A DNA stretch of 11,659 bases from Chloroflexota bacterium (GTDB lineage Bacteria > Chloroflexota > UBA6077 > FW602-bin22 > JACQUS01), in contig JACQUS010000450.1 of the NCBI GenBank assembly GCA_016210125.1, positions 1 through 11,659 on the forward strand, given 5' to 3'. This document shows positions 4,494-11,659 of this stretch, in pieces. The first letter of the stretch is position 1. Every line of letters starts with the position of its first letter. The position numbers were made by a program, and so were the translations under genes. The notes beneath the pieces were generated by a model. The model did not search any database. It was not told where the DNA came from and worked only from the letters and a program-made list of their open reading frames with translations.

Positions 4494-6551
4494 TTAGCGC
4501 CTGACCTCAAGGATGAGGCTTCCGTACCGATCGACATGCACGCGCGCGCCGGGCGGGACGACCGTCGTGGCGTCGACCTGCTCGACGATGGCCGGGCCGG
4601 CGAGCGTCTGCCCGGCGGCCAGAGCATCGCGGCGGTAGATCGCCGTCGGCACGAAGCCGACCTCGTCGAAGTAGACCGACCGCTCGCCGTGCCGCCGCGG
4701 CGCGCCGACACGCTCGGGCTGCGGCACCGCGCTGGGCTTCTGCAGCCGGCCGACGGCGGTGGCGCGGTAGGTCACCAGCTCGCACGGCTCGTCGGGGCTG
4801 CTGTGCGCGTAGAGCCGCTCGTGCTCGCGGTGGAAGCGCGCCAGCAGCTCGGCGAGCGCTGCCGCGTCGATCGGCCCGTCGGGGCAGGGCACGTTGACCT
4901 CGTAGGCCTGGCCGACGTAGCGCAAATCGCAGGTGCGCACAACCGCGCTCTCGTCGGCCGCGAAGCCGTCGGTGGCCAGCGCCGCGCGGGCCTGCGCCTC
5001 CAGCGCCGCGTAGACCGCTGACAGCCGCTCCGGCGCGGCGGGGTTGGCCGCGCGCAGTAGCTCGCTGCTGGCGAAGTCGTGGCGCACGTCGCCCACCAGT
5101 AGGCCGAAGGCCGAGAGCGTCCCCGGGTGCGGCGGGACGAGCACGCGCGGGATCTCTAGGTGGCGCGCCAGCGAGGCGGCGTGCAGCCCGCCGGCGCCGC
5201 CGAAGGCGACGAGGGCGAAGTCGCGCGGGTCGTTGCCCCGCTCGCTGAGGCTGACCTTGATGGCGCGCTCCATGTTCGCGTCGGCGACGCGAACGATGCC
5301 GGCCGCCGCGGCGACGAGGTCGAGGCCCAGCGGCTGAGCGACGCGCTCGGCGATGGCCTGGCGGGCGCGCCCGACGTCGAGCCGGTAGCGGCCGCCAAGG
5401 AAGTAGGTCGGGTCGAGCCGGCCGAGGATGACGTGGGCATCTGTCAACGTCGGCTCCGTGCCGCCACGGCCGTAGCAGGCCGGGCCTGGGTCGGCTCCGG
5501 CGCTCTGCGGCCCGACGCGCAGCGCACCGCCCTGGTCGACCCAGGCGATGCTGCCGCCGCCGGCGCCGATCGAGTTCACCTGCACCATCGGCAGGCGGAT
5601 CGGGTACTCGGCGATGGCCATCTCGGTCGTCACGCGCGCGCGGCCGCTCTCGACGATGGCGATGTCGGCGCTCGTCCCGCCGACGTCGAAGCCGATCAGA
5701 TTCGGCATGCCGGTCAGCGCGGCCAGGTGCAGGCAAGCGCCCACGCCGGCCACCGGGCCGGACAGCGCCAGGCTCACCGGTCGCGCCCGCGCGGTGTCGG
5801 CCGTGGCCGCGCCGCCGCTCGACTGCATGATGAACAGGTGCACCGCCGGCGCACGGGCGGCGAGCTGGCGCTCCAGCGCGGTCAGATAGCCGTCGACGCG
5901 CGGCATGAGTGCAGCGTTGAGGACCGTCGTGCTGCTGCGCTCGTACTCGCGCACCTCGGGGCTGAGGTCGGCCGAGGCGCAGACATACCAGCCGGCCTGC
6001 GCCGCGCGGACCAGGTCGCGGACGCGCAGCTCGTGCGCAGGATTCCGGTAGGAGTTGAGCAAGACAACGGCGACGGCCTGCACACCGCCCTCGGCCAGCG
6101 TGGCCACGGCCGCGGCGACGCTGGCCTCATCCAGCGGCGTCTCGGCGGCGCCGTCCGGGCCGATGCGCTCGACGACCTCCAGGCGCAGCGGCCGCGGTAC
6201 GAGCGGCGGGGGCTTGTCGATGAACAAGTCGTACAGCTCGCGGCGCAGGTGGCGGCCGATCTCCAGCACGTCGCGGAAGCCGGCGGTGGTGAGCAGGCCG
6301 GTGCGCGCTAGCTTGCCCTCGAGAATGGCATTCGTCGCCAGCGTCGTGCCGTGCAGCAGGAGGACGCGTTCTCCGGCCAGCGCTTCGGGCGCCTGCGCGC
6401 GCAGCTCGTCAAGGGCGTTCAGGAAGCCCTCAGACGGGTCGTGCGGCGTCGTCGGCACCTTCAGGTGCAGCGTCTGCCCGGTCGCCGCCTCCGCGGCCAC
6501 CAGGTCGGTAAACGTCCCGCCGACGTCGACGCCGATCAGCCAGGTGAACAT
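4494..6551 (-). CDS. Hydantoinase/oxoprolinase family protein, subunit A (ATP-binding)
   Basis: A 685-residue subunit of the family that includes ATP-dependent N-methylhydantoinase, 5-oxoprolinase, and acetone and acetophenone carboxylases. In this family it is the ATP-using subunit, which activates the substrate carbonyl. Domains: Hydant_A_N (about 5-185), with the phosphate loop GVDVGGTFTD (7-16) and LLHGTTLATNAILEGK (65-80); then the hydantoinase A domain, with REYERSSTTVLNA (201-213), SSGG (244-247), SGPVAGV (264-270), GFDVGGTSAD (287-296), GAGGGSI (329-335) and SAGADPGPACYGRGG (350-364); and a C-terminal domain ending at 685. Length is normal for the separate A subunit. The ATG at 6551 has AAGGAG (6557-6562) 5 nt upstream. 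It is the only A subunit in the window against three B subunits. The family is sure; the substrate is unknown. Confidence 0.93.
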   Translation of the reverse strand: MFTWLIGVDVGGTFTDLVAAEAATGQTLHLKVPTTPHDPSEGFLNALDELRAQAPEALAGERVLLLHGTTLATNAILEGKLARTGLLTTAGFRDVLEIGRHLRRELYDLFIDKPPPLVPRPLRLEVVERIGPDGAAETPLDEASVAAAVATLAEGGVQAVAVVLLNSYRNPAHELRVRDLVRAAQAGWYVCASADLSPEVREYERSSTTVLNAALMPRVDGYLTALERQLAARAPAVHLFIMQSSGGAATADTARARPVSLALSGPVAGVGACLHLAALTGMPNLIGFDVGGTSADIAIVESGRARVTTEMAIAEYPIRLPMVQVNSIGAGGGSIAWVDQGGALRVGPQSAGADPGPACYGRGGTEPTLTDAHVILGRLDPTYFLGGRYRLDVGRARQAIAERVAQPLGLDLVAAAAGIVRVADANMERAIKVSLSERGNDPRDFALVAFGGAGGLHAASLARHLEIPRVLVPPHPGTLSAFGLLVGDVRHDFASSELLRAANPAAPERLSAVYAALEAQARAALATDGFAADESAVVRTCDLRYVGQAYEVNVPCPDGPIDAAALAELLARFHREHERLYAHSSPDEPCELVTYRATAVGRLQKPSAVPQPERVGAPRRHGERSVYFDEVGFVPTAIYRRDALAAGQTLAGPAIVEQVDATTVVPPGARVHVDRYGSLILEVRR

Positions 6552-6631
6552 CGTCTCTCCTTCGGGGGATAAGGGCTACGGTCGCCTACCTGGCCCACCC
6601 GGACAGCAAGCCGCTCCCGGCTTCGCCCACG
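6552..6631 (-). other. 80-bp spacer between B1 and the A subunit, with a small hairpin
   Basis: The minus strand holds AAGCCG-GGAG-CGGCTT (6608-6623), a 6-bp stem just after the B1 stop, and then the strong ribosome binding site of the A subunit. It is the only gap among the four hydantoinase genes and might tune the amount of A relative to the B subunits. No gene is seen in it. Confidence 0.4.
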
Positions 6632-8371
6632 TCAGCGCTCACGCACGGCCTCGTAACCGTATTCCTCCACGGCCGCCCGCTCGCTGATCTTGCCCTCCGC
6701 CAAGTCGCGCGCCACGAGCGCGGGGTCGCGCTGGCGCGGGTCGCCATAGCCGCCCCCGCCCTGCGTCAAAATACGCACGACATCGCCCGGCTGCAATGGG
6801 AAGCGCAGCGTCTTGGCCGGCAAGGTGAGCACCTGGCCGCCGCGCTCGACAATCACGCACCCCGGTGCACCAGGCTTGCCGCCGGTACGCCCCAGCGGCA
6901 CGAAGCGGACGCGGTCGAACTGCGTTTGTATCGCTGAGGGGCGTACGACACGGAAGGAGCGCTCGACGCCCAGCCCGCCACGGAAGCGCCCCGGCCCGCC
7001 AGAGTCCTGCCGCAGCGTGTAACGCACGAAGCGCAGCGGAACGTCCAGCTCGACCATCTCCAAGGGTATGTTCGCCAAATTGTGGACACTCGCCGAATAG
7101 ACGTCGGGGCCATCGCTCGTCGGCCGTCCGCCCCAGCCACCGACCGGCACCTCTTGGAGCACGTCGATCTCGCCGTGCTCGTCCATGCTGCTCAGGATAT
7201 ACATATTGGCATTGCCGTAGTGATCGGCCGGCACGCGCTCTGGGAGCGCCCGACTCAGCGCCGTCAGCAAGACCGTGGCGACGCGGTGGTTCACCACGGA
7301 ACGGCCCACGACGGCCGCAGGCGGCCGGGGATGAACGATGCTGCCGGGCGCCGCGACGATGCGAATCGGGCGATAGCAGCCGTAGTTCGCCGGGACTGTC
7401 GGGTCGAGCACGGCAATCAGCGCGTAGTAGACGGCCGACTCGGTGGCCGCGATGGGCGAGTTGATTGGCCCGGGCGTCTGCGGCGCGCTGCCGGTGAAGT
7501 CCACCGTCAGGTCGCTGCCCTGCGCCGTGCACGTCACCCGCACGAGCAACGGCAGGCTGCCCAGCCCGTCGTCGTCGACGTAGTCCTCGGCGCTGTACGT
7601 CCCGTCCGGTAGTGCGGCGATGGCTGCCCGCATTCGCGCCTCCGACGTATCAGCCAGATCGGCCATTGCGTCGCGTAGCACCGCCGCACCATACTTGCCT
7701 ACCAGCCTGCGCACTTCCGCCTTGCCCACCTCCAGCGCCGCGATCTGCGCTCGCAGGTCGGGTAATGTCTTCTGTGGCACACGAATATTTGCGGCGAAGA
7801 GGTCGAAGAACAGCTCGTTCAGCACACCCCGATGGGCTAAGCGCACTGGCGGGATGCGAAATCCCTCCTGGTAGATCTCGGTGGCATCGGCGCCGTAGCT
7901 GCCCGGCGCGCGACCACCCACGTCCAAATGGTGCCCGAGAGCACCGCAAATGGCAACGGGACTGCGGCCAACGAAGACGGGCGTGAACGTCATAAGGTCA
8001 GGCAGGTGCTGACCGCCCATATAGGGATCGTTGGTGAGATAGATATCACCATCGGCCCATGTCTCGAGCGGGAAGCGGTGGCGAAGCAGGGCCTGGAGGG
8101 CGTTGGTCATCGAATTGAGGTGAATCGGGATGCGTGCCGCCTGAGCGATGATGCCGCCGTGGCCGTCAAACACCGCCGTCGAGTAGTCGAGCATCTCGCG
8201 GATCACCGTCGAGCGCGAGCAGCGGAAGATACAGGCAGCCATTTGCTCGGCGACGGCGACCAGCGCGTTGCGGATGACCTCCTGCGTCACGGGGTCCACG
8301 CGCCCGCCCGGCACGACACCCGCGCCCCCAGCGCCTAGCACTCTACCGCCCGTCGTCGCCCACGTAGCCAT
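6632..8371 (-). CDS. Hydantoinase/oxoprolinase family protein, subunit B, copy B1
   Basis: A 579-residue B subunit, the partner that completes the reaction on the carbonyl activated by subunit A. Signatures: VDPVTQEVIRNALVAVAEQM (25-44), DYSTAVFDGHGGIIAQAARI, LTNDPYMGGQHLPD (H122, D125), GHHLDVGG (H147), NELFFDLFAANIRVPQK, YGCYRPIRI, RQDSGGPGRFRGGLG, and the C-terminal TQGGGGYGDPRQRDPALVARD. The His-x-x-Asp plus a second His 25 residues on matches, from memory, the metal ligands of the acetone carboxylase homologue. The ATG at 8371 has GAGAGG just upstream but lies 29 bp inside B2; GTG at 8341, right after the B2 stop, would give an N terminus equal in length to that of B2 and is a real alternative. 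Codon use is more AT-rich than in B2 and B3. Confidence 0.92.
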   Translation of the reverse strand: MATWATTGGRVLGAGGAGVVPGGRVDPVTQEVIRNALVAVAEQMAACIFRCSRSTVIREMLDYSTAVFDGHGGIIAQAARIPIHLNSMTNALQALLRHRFPLETWADGDIYLTNDPYMGGQHLPDLMTFTPVFVGRSPVAICGALGHHLDVGGRAPGSYGADATEIYQEGFRIPPVRLAHRGVLNELFFDLFAANIRVPQKTLPDLRAQIAALEVGKAEVRRLVGKYGAAVLRDAMADLADTSEARMRAAIAALPDGTYSAEDYVDDDGLGSLPLLVRVTCTAQGSDLTVDFTGSAPQTPGPINSPIAATESAVYYALIAVLDPTVPANYGCYRPIRIVAAPGSIVHPRPPAAVVGRSVVNHRVATVLLTALSRALPERVPADHYGNANMYILSSMDEHGEIDVLQEVPVGGWGGRPTSDGPDVYSASVHNLANIPLEMVELDVPLRFVRYTLRQDSGGPGRFRGGLGVERSFRVVRPSAIQTQFDRVRFVPLGRTGGKPGAPGCVIVERGGQVLTLPAKTLRFPLQPGDVVRILTQGGGGYGDPRQRDPALVARDLAEGKISERAAVEEYGYEAVRER

Positions 8372-10052
8372 AGTCCTCTCGTGCCGCCCGCTCGCTGATT
8401 TTGCCCTCCGCCAAGTCGCGCGCCACGAGCGCGAGGTCGCGCTGGCGCGGGTCGCCGTAGCCGCCGCCGCCCTGCGTGAGCACGCGCATCACGTCGCCCG
8501 GCCGCAGCGGGAAGTGGACGGCCTTCGTCGGCACCGGGACGGCCTGCCCGTCGCGCTCCACGAGCAGGCGCGCCGGCGCGCCCGGCCGGCCGCCGGCCAG
8601 CCCGCGCGGCGGCAGGTGCACGCGGTCGAACTGCGTGCCGACCGTAGACGGCGCGAGGATACGGAAGGCCCGCTCCACGCCCAGACCGCCGCGGAAGCGA
8701 CCCGGGCCGCCAGAGTCCTGGCGCAGCTCGTAGCGCAGGAAGCGCAGCGGGAAGTCCAGCTCGGCCATCTCCAGCGGCATATTCGCCAGGTTGTGCACGC
8801 TCGCCGAGTAGACGTCGATGCCGTCCTTGGTCGGCCGGCCGCCCCAGCCGCCCACCTCGACCTCGTGGTGGACGACGATGCCGCCGTCCTCGTCCACGCG
8901 GCTCAGCGTCCACACGTTGGCATTGCCGTAGTGGTCGGCGGGCACGCGCGCCGGGGCCGCCCCGGCCAGCGCGGCGAGCACGACGGTGGCCGTGCGGTGG
9001 TTGACCACGGCACGGCTGACCACCGCCGCCGGCGGGCGCGGATTAACGACGCTGCCGTAGGGCGCGAGGATGCGGATGGGCCGGTAGCAGCCGTAGTTGG
9101 CCGGGATCGTCGGGTCGAGCACGGCGATGAGCGCGTAGTAGACCGTGGACTCGGTGGACGCGATGGGCGAGTTGATCGGCCCCGGCGTCTGCGGCGCGCT
9201 ACCGGCGAAGTCCACGGTCAACTCGGTCCCGGCCACGCTGACCGTCGCGCGGATGCGCACCGGCCCGGTGCCCAGCCCGTCGTCGTCGACGTAGTCCTCC
9301 TCCGTGTACACGCCGTCTGGCAGCGCGCCGATGGCCGCGCGCACGCGCGCCTCCGAGCTGTCCGCCAGGTCGGCCATGGCCTGGCGCAGTGCGCCCGCGC
9401 CGTACTTGGCGACCAGGCGCCGCAGCTCGGCCTTGCCGACCTCCAGCGCGGCGAGCTGCGCGCGGAGATCGGCCAGCGTCTTCTGCGGCACGCGGATGTT
9501 GGCCGCGAAGAGGTCGAAGAACAGCTCGTTGACCACGCTGCGCCGCACCAGGCGGATCGGCGGGATGCGGAAGCCCTCCTGGTAGATCTCCGTGGCGTCG
9601 GCGCCGTAGCTCGACGGCGCGCGCCCGCCGACGTCGAGGTGGTGGCCGAGCACGCCGCAGATGGCCACCACGCGGCCGTCGGCGCAGACCGGCGCGAAGG
9701 CCAGGATGTCCGGCAGGTGCTGGCCGCCAGAGTAAGGGTCGTTGGTGATGTACACGTCGCCCTCGGCCCAGGTATCCAGCGGGTAGCGGGTCGCCAGCAT
9801 GTGCTGGAGGGCGTTGGTCATCGAGTTCAGGTGAATGGGGATGCGCGCCGCCTGGGCGATGATGCCGCCGTGGGCGTCGAAGATGGCCGTGGAGTAGTCG
9901 AGCAGCTCGCGGATGACCGCCGAGTGCGAGCAGCGGAAGATGCAGGCCGCCATCTGCTCGGCGACGGCGACCAGGGCATTGCGGATGACCTCCTGGGTCA
10001 CCGGGTCGACGCGGCGTGCGCCGGCGGCCCGCAGCTCTCGAGCCGTGGTCAC
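8343..10052 (-). CDS. Hydantoinase/oxoprolinase family protein, subunit B, copy B2
   Basis: A 569-residue paralogue of B1 and B3 with all family signatures: VDPVTQEVIRNALVAVAEQM (15-34), ITNDPYSGGQHLPD (H112, D115), GHHLDVGG (H137), NELFFDLFAANIRVPQK, YGCYRPIRI, RQDSGGPGRFRGGLG and TQGGGGYGDPRQRD. It starts with GTG at 10052, sharing GTGA with the stop of B3, so translation is probably coupled; the nearest good Shine-Dalgarno (GAGGAG) is about 12 nt upstream, inside the B3 end. It is the most divergent of the three in protein: HMLATRY where the others have ALLRxRx, NDPYSGG where they have NDPYMGG, a different TGPVRIRATVSVAG strand, and NVWTLSRVDEDGGIVVHHE in the region of B1 NMYILSSMDEHGEIDVLQE. 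These patches are candidates for substrate or partner specificity. Confidence 0.93.
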   Translation of the reverse strand: MTTARELRAAGARRVDPVTQEVIRNALVAVAEQMAACIFRCSHSAVIRELLDYSTAIFDAHGGIIAQAARIPIHLNSMTNALQHMLATRYPLDTWAEGDVYITNDPYSGGQHLPDILAFAPVCADGRVVAICGVLGHHLDVGGRAPSSYGADATEIYQEGFRIPPIRLVRRSVVNELFFDLFAANIRVPQKTLADLRAQLAALEVGKAELRRLVAKYGAGALRQAMADLADSSEARVRAAIGALPDGVYTEEDYVDDDGLGTGPVRIRATVSVAGTELTVDFAGSAPQTPGPINSPIASTESTVYYALIAVLDPTIPANYGCYRPIRILAPYGSVVNPRPPAAVVSRAVVNHRTATVVLAALAGAAPARVPADHYGNANVWTLSRVDEDGGIVVHHEVEVGGWGGRPTKDGIDVYSASVHNLANMPLEMAELDFPLRFLRYELRQDSGGPGRFRGGLGVERAFRILAPSTVGTQFDRVHLPPRGLAGGRPGAPARLLVERDGQAVPVPTKAVHFPLRPGDVMRVLTQGGGGYGDPRQRDLALVARDLAEGKISERAAREDYGYVGDDGR

Positions 10053-11659
10053 GACCAGGCGTACTCCTCGCGCGCCGCCCGCTCGCTGATCTTGCCCTCC
10101 GCTAGGTCGCGCGCGACGAGCGCGCGCTCACGCTGGTGCGAGTCGCCGTGGCCGCCGCCGCCCTGCGTGAGGATGCGCACGACATCGCCGGCCTGCAACC
10201 GGAAGTGCACGGCTTTCGCCGGGACCTCGATCACCTGCGTGCCACGCTCGACGAGCACGCGCGCCGGCGCGCCGGGCTTGCCGCCGGCCAGCCCCGGCGG
10301 CGGGAACTTGACGCGGTCGAACTGCGTCTCCAGCAGCGAGGGCCGTTGCACGCGGAAGGAGCGCTCGACGCCGAGGCCGCCGCGGAAGCGGCCGGGGCCG
10401 CCGGAGTCCTGGCGCAGCTCGTAGCGCACGAAGCGCAGGGGGAAGTCGAGCTCGGCCATCTCCAGCGGCGTGTTGGCCAGATTGTGGATGCCGGCCGAGT
10501 AGACGTCCGGCCCGTCCTTCGTCGGCCGCGCGCCCCAGCCGCCCACCTCGATGTCGAAGTGCACGTCGGTCTCGCCATGCTCAGTCTCGCTGCTGAGCAC
10601 GTAGACGTTCGAGTTGCCATAGTAGGGCGCCGGGATGCGCTCCGGCACGGCCTGCGCCAGGGCGGTCATCAGCACCGTGGCCACGCGGTGCGCCAGCACG
10701 TTGCGCCCGACGACCGCCGCCGGCGGCCGCGGATTGACCACGCTGCCACGCGGCGCGAGGATGCGGATCGGTCGATAGCAGCCGTAGTTGGCCGGCACGG
10801 TCGGGTCGAGCAGGGCCATGAGCGCGTAGTAGACGGCCGACTCGGTGGCGGCGATGGGCGCGTTGATCGGCCCCGGCGTCTGTGGCGCGCTGCCGGCGAA
10901 GTCGACCGTCAGGTCGCTGCCGGCGACCGTAATCGTCGCGCGGACGAGCAGCGGCGGGCTGCCCAGCCCGTCGTCGTCGACGTAGTCCTCGGCCGTGTAC
11001 GCGCCGTCGGGCAGCGCGGCGATGGCCGCCCGCATGCGTGCCTCGGAGGCGTCGGCCAGGTCGATCATGGCGCCGCACAGCACGGCCGCGCTGTACTTGT
11101 CCACCAGGCGCCGCAGCTCAGCCTTGCCGACCTCCAACGCGGCGATCTGCGCCCGCAGGTCGCCGAGCGTCTTCTGCGGCACGCGGATGTTGGCGGCGAA
11201 GAGGTCGAAGAACAGCTCGTTCAGCACGCCATCGCGCGCCAGGCGCAGCGGCGGGATGCGGAAGCCCTCCTGGTAGATCTCGGTCGCGTCCGAGCCGTAG
11301 CTGCCGGGTGCGCGCCCGCCGACATCCAGATGGTGCCCCAGCGTGCCGCAGATGGCCACCACCTGGCCGTCGGCGCAGATGGGCGCGAAGGTCATGATGT
11401 CGGGCAGGTGTTGGCCACCCATGTAGGGATCGTTCGTGATGTACACGTCGCCCTCGGCCCAGACGTCCAAGGGGTAGCGCTCGCGCAGCAGGGCCTGGAG
11501 CGCGTTGGTCATCGAGTTGAGATGGATGGGGATGCGCGCCGCCTGGGCGATGATGCCGCCGTGGGCGTCGAAGATGGCCGTTGAGTAGTCGAGCATCTCG
11601 CGAATGACGGTTGAGTGCGAGCAGCGGAAGATACAGGCGGCCATCTGCTCGGCGACGGC
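10049..11659 (-). CDS. Hydantoinase/oxoprolinase family protein, subunit B, copy B3 (5' end beyond right edge)
   Basis: The third tandem B subunit, open to the right edge; by comparison with B2 about 28 N-terminal residues are missing. The visible part (536 residues) begins AVAEQMAACIFRCSHSTVIR and keeps the ITNDPYMGGQHLPD, GHHLDVGG, NELFFDLFAANIRVPQK, YGCYRPIRI and RQDSGGPGRFRGGLG motifs. In the C-terminal glycine motif it has TQGGGGHGDSHQRE where B1 and B2 have TQGGGGYGDPRQRD, and it ends in REEYAWS. It looks closer to B1 than to B2 in protein (NDPYMGG, ALLRxRx, LLVRxT, SSxxEHGExDV shared with B1). The stop overlaps the GTG start of B2. Any promoter of the operon would lie beyond the window. 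The family is sure. Confidence 0.92.
   Translation of the reverse strand, partial: AVAEQMAACIFRCSHSTVIREMLDYSTAIFDAHGGIIAQAARIPIHLNSMTNALQALLRERYPLDVWAEGDVYITNDPYMGGQHLPDIMTFAPICADGQVVAICGTLGHHLDVGGRAPGSYGSDATEIYQEGFRIPPLRLARDGVLNELFFDLFAANIRVPQKTLGDLRAQIAALEVGKAELRRLVDKYSAAVLCGAMIDLADASEARMRAAIAALPDGAYTAEDYVDDDGLGSPPLLVRATITVAGSDLTVDFAGSAPQTPGPINAPIAATESAVYYALMALLDPTVPANYGCYRPIRILAPRGSVVNPRPPAAVVGRNVLAHRVATVLMTALAQAVPERIPAPYYGNSNVYVLSSETEHGETDVHFDIEVGGWGARPTKDGPDVYSAGIHNLANTPLEMAELDFPLRFVRYELRQDSGGPGRFRGGLGVERSFRVQRPSLLETQFDRVKFPPPGLAGGKPGAPARVLVERGTQVIEVPAKAVHFRLQAGDVVRILTQGGGGHGDSHQRERALVARDLAEGKISERAAREEYAWS

Noticed and set aside
8268..10424. A 718-codon open frame on the plus strand, opposite B2 and the ends of B1 and B3
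   Set aside because: It is the antisense shadow of GC-rich coding sequence: the protein is dominated by R, A, V, D, H and G with no domain pattern, while the minus strand encodes a clear conserved family.
10136..11584. Long plus-strand open frame opposite B3
   Set aside because: Same shadow pattern as opposite B2; the two antisense frames resemble each other only because the B genes are paralogues.
6632..11659. Possibility that the three B genes are an assembly duplication
   Set aside because: The copies differ in protein sequence at many places and in base composition, so they are true paralogues rather than repeated reads.
1..11659. CRISPR arrays, tRNA or rRNA genes, transposases
   Set aside because: No regular spaced repeats, cloverleaf sequence, rRNA-like stretch or transposase motif was recognised on either strand.

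Overview
This is a GC-rich bacterial window, strongly biased to G/C at third codon positions, with frequent GTG starts and clear Shine-Dalgarno boxes. The gene content (LLM-class oxidoreductase, enolase-superfamily enzyme, hydantoinase-type subunits, PIN toxins) and the GC-rich intergenic repeats would suit a high-GC Chloroflexota (Thermomicrobia-like) or similar soil or metagenomic lineage. That placement is a guess; no marker gene is present.

Right part (about 3087-11659, all minus strand, so transcription runs right to left). Three tandem paralogues of the hydantoinase B / oxoprolinase beta subunit (B3 at 10049-11659, cut by the right edge; B2 at 8343-10052; B1 at 6632-8371) are joined by overlapping stop and start codons. 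They are followed after 80 bp by a single hydantoinase A subunit (4494-6551). A spacer with hairpins and a dispersed repeat then leads to a mandelate racemase / muconate lactonizing enzyme family protein (3087-4268). A second copy of the repeat leads to an LLM-class flavin-dependent oxidoreductase (1942-2967). The set looks like a catabolic operon for a cyclic amide, lactam or related carbonyl compound; the substrate cannot be read from the sequence.

Left part (1-1941). Two toxin-antitoxin modules lie back to back around a 144-bp control region. On the plus strand is a ribbon-helix-helix antitoxin with a VapC-like PIN toxin (1167-1804). On the minus strand is an AbrB/MazE-fold antitoxin with another PIN toxin (326-1022). 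Beyond them, on the minus strand, is the first 98 codons of an AMP-forming acyl-CoA ligase that runs off the left edge. The toxin-antitoxin block separates the ligase from the oxidoreductase and hydantoinase cluster.

The points most worth a second look are: the B-B-B-A arrangement with one partner A subunit; the lower GC of copy B1 against its near-identical protein neighbours; the pair of 90-bp repeats placed just upstream of two successive ribosome binding sites; the set of CTAG-centred palindromes in the toxin-antitoxin control region; and the tyrosine that replaces the second catalytic lysine in the enolase-superfamily protein.
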